DNA from: Balaenoptera acutorostrata
Lineage: Eukaryota > Chordata > Mammalia > Artiodactyla > Balaenopteridae
Length of the DNA: 64,000 bases
NCBI RefSeq assembly: GCF_949987535.1
Contig: NC_080064.1
Span: 126,570,708-126,634,707 of the forward strand
Direction of reading: 5' to 3'
Under the pieces are notes generated by a model. It had not been told where the DNA came from. It made no database searches and saw only the letters and a program-made list of their open reading frames with translations. The stretch's first letter is position 1. Every line of letters starts with the position of its first letter. Shown here one piece after another: positions 23,627-38,246 of this stretch. The translations under genes and the position numbers were made by a program.

Positions 23627-24866
23627 TAAGGAATTATTAGCCATAGGCAAATTCAAATTCAAAAAGGTTTCAGCTCACACCAGTCATGACCATCAGCAAA
23701 AAGTCTACAAACTATAAATGCTGAAGGGGTTTTAGAGAACTGTGTACCTTCTAGCTGCTGGTGGGATGTAAAGTGGTAACAGCACTAACGCAAACTGAAT
23801 CGAGCTGCTTTACAAGGTAAAACCTGAGCTACCATATGATGCGGCAGGGCACCTTTTGGGCCTATAACCTAAGACCACCAGAATCGGAAAGACAGAGGCA
23901 GGCAAATGTGCACTGCAGCAATATTGAAATAGCCAAGAAATGGAAGCAAAAAAAGATCCATAAACAGATGAATGGACAAAAAGAAGAGGTATATGGACAG
24001 CATGGAATAGTAGCCTCGGAAAAAAAATAAACAATGCCGTGTTCAGGACTACAGTTGAGCCTAGAAATAATCATATAAGGTTAAGTAAGTCAAAAAGGTA
24101 TGACAAATATCCTATGATATCATTTATACATGTTATCCTAAGATTGCTACCAATGAACATATTTCCACAAAAAAAGACACTCACAGACTTATCAAATAAA
24201 CTAATTGTTAGCCAAAATGAAAGGTGGGAGGATGGGTAAATTAGGACTATGGGGTTAACATACATATAGTAATGTTTGTTAAATGTATATAAACAAAAAA
24301 CATACAAACTATATAAATTATATAATCACAATACCTTTAAAATATACATTCTGTAATTCCATACATGCTAACATGATCCGAAGAGGAACAGACATATGTG
24401 TGAATCATTGAGTAGATTCTGTACAGCCAGACAATCAAAACACTCTAATCAAATTTACTCCGATAAGAAATAGAAATTAAATTTAAAAAACAAACATAAG
24501 TAAGGAGACATGAAGTTCTGGGGGCTTGTCCCAGCACATTCCACTCTAGTTTACAACCTCGGAACACTACCTCCAGGAAGACTCTGTTGCCCTAGTAACA
24601 AGAGTTGAGAATGTAATAATGCTGCTGCCTTGTGGCTGTTTCCCACAACAGCAGCTTTAAACACACTGCTAATGGTTGCTTCATAGTCACAAGGATTGCA
24701 GGGCTCTAAATGACACCTGCCCTCAAGAAATGCCCTGGAGTGGGGAATAGGCAAGAAAATTCAACACATGAGAAATTTTTCAAGAAGTCAATATGAAGAG
24801 GGAAGTTGTACTCACTCTTTATCAAAAAAAGGAAAAGAAAAAAAAGGACATGCTTAAAGCTCAGTA
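23627..24866 (+). repeat. A unit 8
   Basis: No difference from the reference A noticed by eye. Confidence 0.95.
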
Positions 24867-26108
24867 TAAGGAATTATTAGCCACATGCAAATTCAAATTC
24901 AAAAAGGTTTCAGCTCACACCAGTCATGACCATCAGCAAAAAGACTACAAACTATAAATGCTTAAGGGGTTTGAGAAAAATGTGTACCTTCTAGCTGCTC
25001 GTGGGATGTAAAGTGGTAACAGCACTAACGAAAACTGAATGGAGCTGCTACAAAGGTAAAAATTGAGCTACCATATGATGCGGCAGGGCACCTTTTGGGC
25101 CTATAACCTAAGACCACCAGAATCGGAAAGACAGAGGCAGGCAAATGTGAACTGCAACAACATTGATATAGCCAAGACATGGAAGCAAAAAAAAGGTCCA
25201 TAAACAGATGAATGGACAAAGACGAAGTGGTATACGTACCAAATGGAATAGAAGCCTCGGGAACAAAATGAACAATGCCGTTTTCAGGACTACAGTTGAG
25301 CCTAGAAATAATCATATAAGGTTAAGTAAGTCAAAAGGGTATGACAAATATCCTATGATATCATTTATACATGTTATCCTAAGATTGCTACCAATGAACA
25401 TATTTCCACAAAAAAAGACACTCACAGACTTATCAAATAAACTAATGGTTAGCCAAACTGAAAGGTGGGAGGATGGGTAAATTAGGACTATGGCGTTTAC
25501 ATACATATACTAATGTATGTTAAATGTATGTAAACATATAACAGATAAACTATATGAATTATATAATCACCAATACCTTTAAAATATATATTGTGTAATC
25601 ACATACATGCTAACAGGATCCGAAGATGAACAGACATATGTATGAATCATTGAGCAGATTCTGTACAGCCAGACAATGAAAACACTCTAATCAAATTTAC
25701 TCCGATAAGAAATAGAAATTAAATTTAAAAAACAAACAGAAGTAAGGAGACATAAACTTCTCGGGGCTTCTCCCAGCACATTCCACTCTAACTCACAACC
25801 TCGGAACACTACCTAGAGGAAGACTCTGTTGCCCTAGTAACAAGAGTTGAGAACGTAATAATGCTGCCGCCTTGTGGCTGTTTCCCACAACAGCAGCTTT
25901 ATACCCAGTGCCTATTGTTGCTTAATAGTCACAAGGACTGCAGGGCACTAAATGACACCTGCCTTCAAAAAAGGCCCTGGGGTAGGGAATAGGCAAGAAA
26001 ATTCAACACATGAGAAATTTTTCAGGAAGTCAATATGAAGAGGGAAGTTGTACTCACTCTTTAACAAAAAAAGGAAAAGAAGAAAAAGGGGATGCCTAAA
26101 GCTCAGTG
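24867..26108 (+). repeat. B unit 8, followed by C
   Basis: It returns to standard B ('aacagataaac', 'caatgaaaac') with the pre-C ending, so the variants of B units 6 and 7 stop here. Confidence 0.95.
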
Positions 26109-27672
26109 TAAGGAATTATTAGCCACATGCCTATCCAACCTCCAAAAAGGTTTCAGCTCACACAGGTCAAATGGCCATCAGCAAAAAGTCCACAAACTAT
26201 AAATGCAGAAGGGGTTTTAGAGAACTCTGTACCTCCTAGCTCTGGTGGGATCTAAAGTGGTAACAGCACTAACAAAAACGGAATGGAGCTGCTTTACAAG
26301 GTAAAAACTGAGCTACCATATGATGCAACAGGGCACCTTTTGAGCCTATTAACTAAGACCACCAGAATCGGAAAGACAGAGGCAGGCAAATGTGCACTGC
26401 AGCAATATTGAAATAGCCAAGACATGGAAGCAAAAAAAAGGTCCATAAACAGATGAATGGACAAAGACGAAGTGGTATACGTACCAAATGGAATAGAAGC
26501 CTCGGGAACAAAATGAACAATGCCGTTTTCAGGACTACAGTTGAGCCTAGAAATAATCATATAAGGTTAAGTAAGTCAAAAGGGTATGACAGGGGCTTCC
26601 CTGGTGGCGCAGTGATAGAGAATCTGCCTGCTAATGCAGGGGACGCGGGTTCGAGCCCTGGTCTGGGAGGATCCCACGTGCCACAGAGCAACTGGGACCG
26701 TGAGCCACAACTGCTGAGCCTGCGCATCTGGAGCCTGTGCCCCGCAACGGAAGGGGCCACGATAGTGAGAGGCCCGCGCACCGCAATGAAGAGTGGCCCC
26801 CGCTTGCCGCAACTAGAGAAAGCCCTCGCACGAAACGAAGACCCAACACAGCTAAATAAATAGATAAATAAATAAATAAAGTAGCTATTAATTAAAAAAA
26901 AAGGGTATGACAAATATCCTATGATATCATTTATACATGTTATCCTAAGATTGCTACCAATGAACATATTTCCACAAAAAAAGACACTCACAGACTTATC
27001 AAATAAACTAATGGTTAGCCAAAATGAAAGGTCGGAGGATGGGTAAATTAGGACTATGGTGTTTACATACATATACTAATGTATGTTAAATGTATATAAA
27101 CATATAACAGAAAAACTATATGAATTATATAATCACCAATACCTTTAAAATATATATTGTGTAATCACATACATGCTAACAGGATCCGAAGATGAACAGA
27201 CATATGTATGAATCATTGAGCAGATTCTGTACAGCCAGACAATCAAAACACTCTAATCAAATTTACTCCGATAAGAAATAGAAATTAAATTGAAAAAACA
27301 AACAGAAGTAAGGAGACATGAAGTTCTGGGGGCTTGTCCCAGCACATTCCACTCTAGTTTACAACCTCGGAACACTACCTCCAGGAAGACTCTGTTGCCC
27401 TAGTAACAAGAGTTGAGAACGTAATAATGCTGCCGCCTTGTGGCTGTTTCCCACAACAGCAGCTTTATACCCAGTGCCAATTGTTGCTTAATAGTCACAA
27501 GGACTGCAGGGCTCTAAATGACACCTGCCCTCAAAAAATGCCCTGCGGTAGGGAATAGGCAAGAAAATTCAAGACATGAGAAAATTTTCAAGAAGTCAAT
27601 AAGAGGAAGGAAGTTGTACTCACGCTTTAAAAAAAAGGAAAAGAAAAAAAAGGACATGCCTAAAGCTCAGTA
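26109..27672 (+). repeat. C unit 5 (SINE-bearing)
   Basis: Private G to A at 26327 ('gatgcaaca'), removing a CpG. Confidence 0.95.
26592..26898 (+). mobile_element. CHR-like SINE, copy 5
   Basis: No difference from copy 1 noticed, although its host unit has a private change upstream. Confidence 0.9.
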
Positions 27673-28912
27673 TAAGGAATTATTAGCCATAGGCAAATTC
27701 AAATTCAAAAAGGTTTCAGCTCACACCAGTCATGACCATCAGCAAAAAGTCTACAAACTATAAATGCTGAAGGGGTTTTAGAGAACTGTGTACCTTCTAG
27801 CTGCTGGTGGGATGTAAAGTGGTAACAGCACTAACGCAAACTGAATCGAGCTGCTTTACAAGGTAAAACCTGAGCTACCATATGATGCGGCAGGGCACCT
27901 TTTGGGCCTATAACCTAAGACCACCAGAATCGGAAAGACAGAGGCAGGCAAATGTGCACTGCAGCAATATTGAAATAGCCAAGAAATGGAAGCAAAAAAA
28001 GATCCATAAACAGATGAATGGACAAAAAGAAGAGGTATATGGACAGCATGGAATAGTAGCCTCGGAAAAAAAATAAACAATGCCGTGTTCAGGACTACAG
28101 TTGAGCCTAGAAATAATCATATAAGGTTAAGTAAGTCAAAAAGGTATGACAAATATCCTATGATATCATTTATACATGTTATCCTAAGATTGCTACCAAT
28201 GAACATATTTCCACAAAAAAAGACACTCACAGACTTATCAAATAAACTAATTGTTAGCCAAAATGAAAGGTGGGAGGATGGGTAAATTAGGACTATGGGG
28301 TTAACATACATATAGTAATGTTTGTTAAATGTATATAAACAAAAAACATACAAACTATATAAATTATATAATCACAATACCTTTAAAATATACATTCTGT
28401 AATTCCATACATGCTAACATGATCCGAAGAGGAACAGACATATGTGTGAATCATTGAGTAGATTCTGTACAGCCAGACAATCAAAACACTCTAATCAAAT
28501 TTACTCCGATAAGAAATAGAAATTAAATTTAAAAAACAAACATAAGTAAGGAGACATGAAGTTCTGGGGGCTTGTCCCAGCACATTCCACTCTAGTTTAC
28601 AACCTCGGAACACTACCTCCAGGAAGACTCTGTTGCCCTAGTAACAAGAGTTGAGAATGTAATAATGCTGCTGCCTTGTGGCTGTTTCCCACAACAGCAG
28701 CTTTAAACACACTGCTAATGGTTGCTTCATAGTCACAAGGATTGCAGGGCTCTAAATGACACCTGCCCTCAAGAAATGCCCTGGAGTGGGGAATAGGCAA
28801 GAAAATTCAACACATGAGAAATTTTTCAAGAAGTCAATATGAAGAGGGAAGTTGTACTCACTCTTTATCAAAAAAAGGAAAAGAAAAAAAAGGACATGCT
28901 TAAAGCTCAGTA
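27673..28912 (+). repeat. A unit 9
   Basis: No difference from the reference A noticed by eye. Confidence 0.95.
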
Positions 28913-30154
28913 TAAGGAATTATTAGCCACATGCAAATTCAAATTCAAAAAGGTTTCAGCTCACACCAGTCATGACCATCAGCAAAAAGACTACAAACTA
29001 TAAATGCTTAAGGGGTTTGAGAAAAATGTGTACCTTCTAGCTGCTCGTGGGATGTAAAGTGGTAACAGCACTAACGAAAACTGAATGGAGCTGCTACAAA
29101 GGTAAAAATTGAGCTACCATATGATGCGGCAGGGCACCTTTTGGGCCTATAACCTAAGACCACCAGAATCGGAAAGACAGAGGCAGGCAAATGTGAACTG
29201 CAACAACATTGATATAGCCAAGACATGGAAGCAAAAAAAAGGTCCATAAACAGATGAATGGACAAAGACGAAGTGGTATACGTACCAAATGGAATAGAAG
29301 CCTCGGGAACAAAATGAACAATGCCGTTTTCAGGACTACAGTTGAGCCTAGAAATAATCATATAAGGTTAAGTAAGTCAAAAGGGTATGACAAATATCCT
29401 ATGATATCATTTATACATGTTATCCTAAGATTGCTACCAATGAACATATTTCCACAAAAAAAGACACTCACAGACTTATCAAATAAACTAATGGTTAGCC
29501 AAACTGAAAGGTGGGAGGATGGGTAAATTAGGACTATGGCGTTTACATACATATACTAATGTATGTTAAATGTATGTAAACATATAACAGATAAACTATA
29601 TGAATTATATAATCACCAATACCTTTAAAATATATATTGTGTAATCACATACATGCTAACAGGATCCGAAGATGAACAGACATATGTATGAATCATTGAG
29701 CAGATTCTGTACAGCCAGACAATCAAAACACTCTAATCAAATTTACTCCGATAAGAAATAGAAATTAAATTTAAAAAACAAACAGAAGTAAGGAGACATA
29801 AACTTCTCGGGGCTTCTCCCAGCACATTCCACTCTAACTCACAACCTCGGAACACTACCTAGAGGAAGACTCTGTTGCCCTAGTAACAAGAGTTGAGAAC
29901 GTAATAATGCTGCCGCCTTGTGGCTGTTTCCCACAACAGCAGCTTTATACCCAGTGCCTATTGTTGCTTAATAGTCACAAGGACTGCAGGGCACTAAATG
30001 ACACCTGCCTTCAAAAAAGGCCCTGGGGTAGGGAATAGGCAAGAAAATTCAACACATGAGAAATTTTTCAGGAAGTCAATATGAAGAGGGAAGTTGTACT
30101 CACTCTTTAACAAAAAAAGGAAAAGAAGAAAAAGGGGATGCCTAAAGCTCAGTG
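28913..30154 (+). repeat. B unit 9, followed by C
   Basis: A mixed L1 3' end: 'caatcaaaac' (C-like) with 'aaatttaaaaaac' (B-like). This fits a very short conversion or a single reversion. Confidence 0.95.
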
Positions 30155-31718
30155 TAAGGAATTATTAGCCACATGCCTATCCAACCTCCAAAAAGGTTTC
30201 AGCTCACACAGGTCAAATGGCCATCAGCAAAAAGTCCACAAACTATAAATGCAGAAGGGGTTTTAGAGAACTCTGTACCTCCTAGCTCTGGTGGGATCTA
30301 AAGTGGTAACAGCACTAACAAAAACGGAATGGAGCTGCTTTACAAGGTAAAAACTGAGCTACCATATGATGCGACAGGGCACCTTTTGAGCCTATTAACT
30401 AAGACCACCAGAATCGGAAAGACAGAGGCAGGCAAATGTGCACTGCAGCAATATTGAAATAGCCAAGACATGGAAGCAAAAAAAAGGTCCATAAACAGAT
30501 GAATGGACAAAGACGAAGTGGTATACGTACCAAATGGAATAGAAGCCTCGGGAACAAAATGAACAATGCCGTTTTCAGGACTACAGTTGAGCCTAGAAAT
30601 AATCATATAAGGTTAAGTAAGTCAAAAGGGTATGACAGGGGCTTCCCTGGTGGCGCAGTGATAGAGAATCTGCCTGCTAATGCAGGGGACGCGGGTTCGA
30701 GCCCTGGTCTGGGAGGATCCCACGTGCCACAGAGCAACTGGGACCGTGAGCCACAACTGCTGAGCCTGCGCATCTGGAGCCTGTGCCCCGCAACGGAAGG
30801 GGCCACGATAGAGAGAGGCCCGCGCACCGCAATGAAGAGTGGCCCCCGCTTGCCGCAACTAGAGAAAGCCCTCGCACGAAACGAAGACCCAACACAGCTA
30901 AATAAATAGATAAATAAATAAATAAAGTAGCTATTAATTTTAAAAAAAGGGTATGACAAATATCCTATGATATCATTTATACATGTTATCCTAAGATTGC
31001 TACCAATGAACATATTTCCACAAAAAAAGACACTCACAGACTTATCAAATAAACTAATGGTTAGCCAAAATGAAAGGTGGGAGGATGGGTAAATTAGGAC
31101 TATGGTGTTTACATACATATACTAATGTATGTTAAATGTATATAAACATATAACAGAAAAACTATATGAATTATATAATCACCAATACCTTTAAAATATA
31201 TATTGTGTAATCACATACATGCTAACAGGATCCGAAGATGAACAGACATATGTATGAAACATTGAGCAGATTCTGTACAGCCAGACAATCAAAACACTCT
31301 AATCAAATTTACTCCGATAAGAAATAGAAATTAAATTGAAAAAACAAACAGAAGTAAGGAGACATGAAGTTCTGGGGGCTTGTCCCAGCACATTCCACTC
31401 TAGTTTACAACCTCGGAACACTACCTCCAGGAAGACTCTGTTGCCCTAGTAACAAGAGTTGAGAACGTAATAATGCTGCCGCCTTGTGGCTGTTTCCCAC
31501 AACAGCAGCTTTATACCCAGTGCCAATTGTTGCTTAATAGTCACAAGGACTGCAGGGCTCTAAATGACACCTGCCCTCAAAAAATGCCCTGCGGTAGGGA
31601 ATAGGCAAGAAAATTCAAGACATGAGAAAATTTTCAAGAAGTCAATAAGAGGAAGGAAGTTGTACTCACGCTTTAAAAAAAAGGAAAAGAAAAAAAAGGA
31701 CATGCCTAAAGCTCAGTA
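30155..31718 (+). repeat. C unit 6 (SINE-bearing)
   Basis: The SINE has 'gatagagagagg' instead of 'gatagtgagagg', and the unit has 'ggtgggagg' and 'gaaacattg'. The same combination recurs only in C unit 8. The SINE tail has a private TTTT. Confidence 0.95.
30638..30944 (+). mobile_element. CHR-like SINE, copy 6
   Basis: T to A gives 'gatagagagagg'. The tail reads 'ttaattttaaaaaaa', creating a TTTT at 30938-30941 that no other copy has. Confidence 0.9.
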
Positions 31719-32958
31719 TAAGGAATTATTAGCCATAGGCAAATTCAAATTCAAAAAGTTTTCAGCTCACACCAGTCATGACCATCAGCAAAAAGTCTAC
31801 AAACTATAAATGCTGAAGGGGTTTTAGAGAACTGTGTACCTTCTAGCTGCTGGTGGGATGTAAAGTGGTAACAGCACTAACGCAAACTGAATCGAGCTGC
31901 TTTACAAGGTAAAACCTGAGCTACCATATGATGCGGCAGGGCACCTTTTGGGCCTATAACCTAAGACCACCAGAATCGGAAAGACAGAGGCAGGCAAATG
32001 TGCACTGCAGCAATATTGAAATAGCCAAGAAATGGAAGCAAAAAAAGATCCATAAACAGATGAATGGACAAAAAGAAGAGGTATATGGACAGCATGGAAT
32101 AGTAGCCTCGGAAAAAAAATAAACAATGCCGTGTTCAGGACTACAGTTGAGCCTAGAAATAATCATATAAGGTTAAGTAAGTCAAAAAGGTATGACAAAT
32201 ATCCTATGATATCATTTATACATGTTATCCTAAGATTGCTACCAATGAACATATTTCCACAAAAAAAGACACTCACAGACTTATCAAATAAACTAATTGT
32301 TAGCCAAAATGAAAGGTGGGAGGATGGGTAAATTAGGACTATGGGGTTAACATACATATAGTAATGTTTGTTAAATGTATATAAACAAAAAACATACAAA
32401 CTATATAAATTATATAATCACAATACCTTTAAAATATACATTCTGTAATTCCATACATGCTAACATGATCCGAAGAGGAACAGACATATGTGTGAATCAT
32501 TGAGTAGATTCTGTACAGCCAGACAATCAAAACACTCTAATCAAATTTACTCCGATAAGAAATAGAAATTAAATTTAAAAAACAAACATAAGTAAGGAGA
32601 CATAAAGTTCTGGGGGCTTGTCCCAGCACATTCCACTCTAGTTTACAACCTCGGAACACTACCTCCAGGAAGACTCTGTTGCCCTAGTAACAAGAATTGA
32701 GAATGTAATAATGCTGCTGCCTTGTGGCTGTTTCCCACAACAGCAGCTTTAAACACACTGCTAATGGTTGCTTCATAGTCACAAGGATTGCAGGGCTCTA
32801 AATGACACCTGCCCTCAAGAAATGCCCTGGAGTGGGGAATAGGCAAGAAAATTCAACACATGAGAAATTTTTCAAGAAGTCAATATGAAGAGGGAAGTTG
32901 TACTCACTCTTTATCAAAAAAAGGAAAAGAAAAAAAAGGACATGCTTAAAGCTCAGTA
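31719..32958 (+). repeat. A unit 10
   Basis: Private G to T at 31759. It carries 'cataaagttctg' and 'aagaattgag', both shared with A unit 12 and later A copies. Confidence 0.95.
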
Positions 32959-34200
32959 TAAGGAATTATTAGCCACATGCAAATTCAAATTCAAAAAGGT
33001 TTCAGCTCACACCAGTCATGACCATCAGCAAAAAGACTACAAACTATAAATGCTTAAGGGGTTTGAGAAAAATGTGTACCTTCTAGCTGCTCGTGGGATG
33101 TAAAGTGGTAACAGCACTAACGAAAACTGAATGGAGCTGCTACAAAGGTAAAAATTGAGCTACCATATGATGCGGCAGGGCACCTTTTGGGCCTATAACC
33201 TAAGACCACCAGAATCGGAAAGACAGAGGCAGGCAAATGTGAACTGCAACAACATTGATATAGCCAAGACATGGAAGCAAAAAAAAGGTCCATAAACAGA
33301 TGAATGGACAAAGACGAAGTGGTATACGTACCAAATGGAATAGAAGCCTCGGGAACAAAATGAACAATGCCGTTTTCAGGACTACAGTTGAGCCTAGAAA
33401 TAATCATATAAGGTTAAGTAAGTCAAAAGGGTATGACAAATATCCTATGATATCATTTATACATGTTATCCTAAGATTGCTACCAATGAACATATTTCCA
33501 CAATAAAAGACACTCACAGACTTATCAAATAAACTAATGGTTAGCCAAACTGAAAGGTGGGAGGATGGGTAAATTAGGACTATGGCGTTTACATACATAT
33601 ACTAATGTATGTTAAATGTATGTAAACATATAACAGATAAACTATATGAATTATATAATCACCAATACCTTTAAAATATATATTGTGTAATCACATACAT
33701 GCTAACAGGATCCGAAGATGAACAGACATATGTATGAATCATTGAGCAGATTCTGTACAGCCAGACAATGAAAACACTCTAATCAAATTTACTCCGATAA
33801 GAAATAGAAATTAAATTTAAAAAACAAACAGAAGTAAGGAGACATAAACTTCTCGGGGCTTCTCCCAGCACATTCCACTCTAACTCACAACCTCGGAACA
33901 CTACCTAGAGGAAGACTCTGTTGCCCTAGTAACAAGAGTTGAGAACGTAATAATGCTGCCGCCTTGTGGCTGTTTCCCACAACAGCAGCTTTATACCCAG
34001 TGCCTATTGTTGCTTAATAGTCACAAGGACTGCAGGGCACTAAATGACACCTGCCTTCAAAAAAGGCCCTGGGGTAGGGAATAGGCAAGAAAATTCAACA
34101 CATGAGAAATTTTTCAGGAAGTCAATATGAAGAGGGAAGTTGTACTCACTCTTTAACAAAAAAAGGAAAAGAAGAAAAAGGGGATGCCTAAAGCTCAGTG
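32959..34200 (+). repeat. B unit 10, followed by C
   Basis: Private A to T at 33504 interrupts the usual A7 run. Confidence 0.95.
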
Positions 34201-35764
34201 TAAGGAATTATTAGCCACATGCCTATCCAACCTCCAAAAAGGTTTCAGCTCACACAGGTCAAATGGCCATCAGCAAAAAGTCCACAAACTATAAATGCAG
34301 AAGGGGTTTTAGAGAACTCTGTACCTCCTAGCTCTGGTGGGATCTAAAGTGGTAACAGCACTAACAAAAACGGAATGGAGCTGCTTTACAAGGTAAAAAC
34401 TGAGCTACCATATGATGCGACAGGGCACCTTTTGAGCCTATTAACTAAGACCACCAGAATCGGAAAGACAGAGGCAGGCAAATGTGCACTGCAGCAATAT
34501 TGAAATAGCCAAGACATGGAAGCAAAAAAAAGGTCCATAAACAGATGAATGGACAAAGACGAAGTGGTATACGTACCAAATGGAATAGAAGCCTCGGGAA
34601 CAAAATGAACAATGCCGTTTTCAGGACTACAGTTGAGCCTAGAAATAATCATATAAGGTTAAGTAAGTCAAAAGGGTATGACAGGGGCTTCCCTGGTGGC
34701 GCAGTGATAGAGAATCTGCCTGCTAATGCAGGGGACGCGGGTTCGAGCCCTGGTCTGGGAGGATCCCACGTGCCACAGAGCAACTGGGACCGTGAGCCAC
34801 AACTGCTGAGCCTGCGCATCTGGAGCCTGTGCCCCGCAACGGAAGGGGCCACGATAGTGAGAGGCCCGCGCACCGCAATGAAGAGTGGCCCCCGCTTGCC
34901 GCAACTAGAGAAAGCCCTCGCACGAAACGAAGACCCAACACAGCTAAATAAATAGATAAATAAATAAATAAAGTAGCTATTAATTTAAAAAAAAGGGTAT
35001 GACAAATATCCTATGATATCATTTATACATGTTATCCTAAGATTGCTACCAATGAACATATTTCCACAAAAAAAGACACTCACAGACTTATCAAATAAAC
35101 TAATGGTTAGCCAAAATGAAAGGTGGGAGGATGGGTAAATTAGGACTATGGTGTTTACATACATATACTAATGTATGTTAAATGTATATAAACATATAAC
35201 AGAAAAACTATATGAATTATATAATCACCAATACCTTTAAAATATATATTGTGTAATCACATACATGCTAACAGGATCCGAAGATGAACAGACATATGTA
35301 TGAATCATTGAGCAGATTCTGTACAGCCAGACAATCAAAACACTCTAATCAAATTTACTCCGATAAGAAATAGAAATTAAATTGAAAAAACAAACAGAAG
35401 TAAGGAGACATGAAGTTCTGGGGGCTTGTCCCAGCACATTCCACTCTAGTTTACAACCTCGGAACACTACCTCCAGGAAGACTCTGTTGCCCTAGTAACA
35501 AGAGTTGAGAACGTAATAATGCTGCCGCCTTGTGGCTGTTTCCCACAACAGCAGCTTTATACCCAGTGCCTATTGTTGCTTAATAGTCACAAGGACTGCA
35601 GGGCTCTAAATGACACCTGCCCTCAAAAAATGCCCTGCGGTAGGGAATAGGCAAGAAAATTCAAGACATGAGAAAATTTTCAAGAAGTCAATAAGAGGAA
35701 GGAAGTTGTACTCACGCTTTAAAAAAAAGGAAAAGAAAAAAAAGGACATGCCTAAAGCTCAGTA
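34201..35764 (+). repeat. C unit 7 (SINE-bearing)
   Basis: It has 'gtgcctattg' at about 35567-35576, where C units normally read 'gtgccaattg'. The same 'cctatt' appears at the B-to-A junction near 42.1 kb. Confidence 0.95.
34684..34990 (+). mobile_element. CHR-like SINE, copy 7
   Basis: The tail reads 'taatttaaaa' (one A to T), as in copies 8 and 14. The body is as copy 1. Confidence 0.9.
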
Positions 35765-37004
35765 TAAGGAATTATTAGCCATAGGCAAATTCAAATTCAA
35801 AAAGGTTTCAGCTCACACCAGTCATGACCATCAGCAAAAAGTCTACAAACTATAAATGCTGAAGGGGTTTTAGAGAACTGTGTACCTTCTAGCTGCTGGT
35901 GGGATGTAAAGTGGTAACAGCACTAACGCAAACTGAATCGAGCTGCTTTACAAGGTAAAACCTGAGCTACCATATGATGCGGCAGGGCACCTTTTGGGCC
36001 TATAACCTAAGACCACCAGAATCGGAAAGACAGAGGCAGGCAAATGTGCACTGCAGCAATATTGAAATAGCCAAGAAATGGAAGCAAAAAAAGATCCATA
36101 AACAGATGAATGGACAAAAAGAAGAGGTATATGGACAGCATGGAATAGTAGCCTCGGAAAAAAAATAAACAATGCCGTGTTCAGGACTACAGTTGAGCCT
36201 AGAAATAATCATATAAGGTTAAGTAAGTCAAAAAGGTATGACAAATATCCTATGATATCATTTATACATGTTATCCTAAGATTGCTACCAATGAACATAT
36301 TTCCACAAAAAAAGACACTCACAGACTTATCAAATAAACTAATTGTTAGCCAAAATGAAAGGTGGGAGGATGGGTAAATTAGGACTATGGGGTTAACATA
36401 CATATAGTAATGTTTGTTAAATGTATATAAACAAAAAACATACAAACTATATAAATTATATAATCACAATACCTTTAAAATATACATTCTGTAATTCCAT
36501 ACATGCTAACATGATCCGAAGAGGAACAGACATATGTGTGAATCATTGAGTAGATTCTGTACAGCCAGACAATCAAAACACTCTAATCAAATTTACTCCG
36601 ATAAGAAATAGAAATTAAATTTAAAAAACAAACATAAGTAAGGAGACATGAAGTTCTGGGGGCTTGTCCCAGCACATTACACTCTAGTTTACAACCTCGG
36701 AACACTACCTCCAGGAAGACTCTGTTGCCCTAGTAACAAGAGTTGAGAATGTAATAATGCTGCTGCCTTGTGGCTGTTTCCCACAACAGCAGCTTTAAAC
36801 ACACTGCTAATGGTTGCTTCATAGTCACAAGGATTGCAGGGCTCTAAATGACACCTGCCCTCAAGAAATGCCCTGGAGTGGGGAATAGGCAAGAAAATTC
36901 AACACATGAGAAATTTTTCAAGAAGTCAATATGAAGAGGGAAGTTGTACTCACTCTTTATCAAAAAAAGGAAAAGAAAAAAAAGGACATGCTTAAAGCTC
37001 AGTA
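35765..37004 (+). repeat. A unit 11
   Basis: Private C to A at 36679. It lacks the 'cataaag' and 'aagaattgag' marks of A units 10 and 12. Confidence 0.95.
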
Positions 37005-38246
37005 TAAGGAATTATTAGCCACATGCAAATTCAAATTCAAAAAGGTTTCAGCTCACACCAGTCATGACCATCAGCAAAAAGACTACAAACTATAAATGCT
37101 TAAGGGGTTTGAGAAAAATGTGTACCTTCTAGCTGCTCGTGGGATGTAAAGTGGTAACAGCACTAACGAAAACTGAATGGAGCTGCTACAAAGGTAAAAA
37201 TTGAGCTACCATATGATGCGGCAGGGCACCTTTTGGGCCTATAACCTAAGACCACCAGAATCGGAAAGACAGAGGCAGGCAAATGTGAACTGCAACAACA
37301 TTGATATAGCCAAGACATGGAAGCAGAAAAAAGGTCCATAAACAGATGAATGGACAAAGACGAAGTGGTATACGTACCGAATGGAATAGAAGCCTCGGGA
37401 ACAAAATGAACAATGCCGTTTTCAGGACTACAGTTGAGCCTAGAAATAATCATATAAGGTTAAGTAAGTCAAAAGGGTATGACAAATATCCTATGATATC
37501 ATTTATACATGTTATCCTAAGATTGCTACCAATGAACATATTTCCACAAAAAAAGACACTCACAGACTTATCAAATAAACTAATGGTTAGCCAAACTGAA
37601 AGGTGGGAGGATGGGTAAATTAGGACTATGGCGTTTACATACATATACTAATGTATGTTAAATGTATGTAAACATATAACAGATAAACTATATGAATTAT
37701 ATAATCACCAATACCTTTAAAATATATATTGTGTAATCACATACATGCTAACAGGATCCGAAGATGAACAGACATATGTATGAATCATTGAGCAGATTCT
37801 GTACAGCCAGACAATGAAAACACTCTAATCAAATTTACTCCGATAAGAAATAGAAATTAAATTTAAAAAACAAACAGAAGTAAGGAGACATAAACTTCTC
37901 GGGGCTTCTCCCAGCACATTCCACTCTAACTCACAACCTCGGAACACTACCTAGAGGAAGACTCTGTTGCCCTAGTAACAAGAGTTGAGAACGTAATAAT
38001 GCTGCCGCCTTGTGGCTGTTTCCCACAACAGCAGCTTTATACCCAGTGCCTATTGTTGCTTAATAGTCACAAGGACTGCAGGGCACTAAATGACACCTGC
38101 CTTCAAAAAAGGCCCTGGGGTAGGGAATAGGCAAGAAAATTCAACACATGAGAAATTTTTCAGGAAGTCAATATGAAGAGGGAAGTTGTACTCACTCTTT
38201 AACAAAAAAAGGAAAAGAAGAAAAAGGGGATGCCTAAAGCTCAGTG
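37005..38246 (+). repeat. B unit 11, followed by C
   Basis: A to G at 37326 ('agcagaaaaaagg'), shared only with B unit 13. Private A to G at 37379. Confidence 0.95.
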
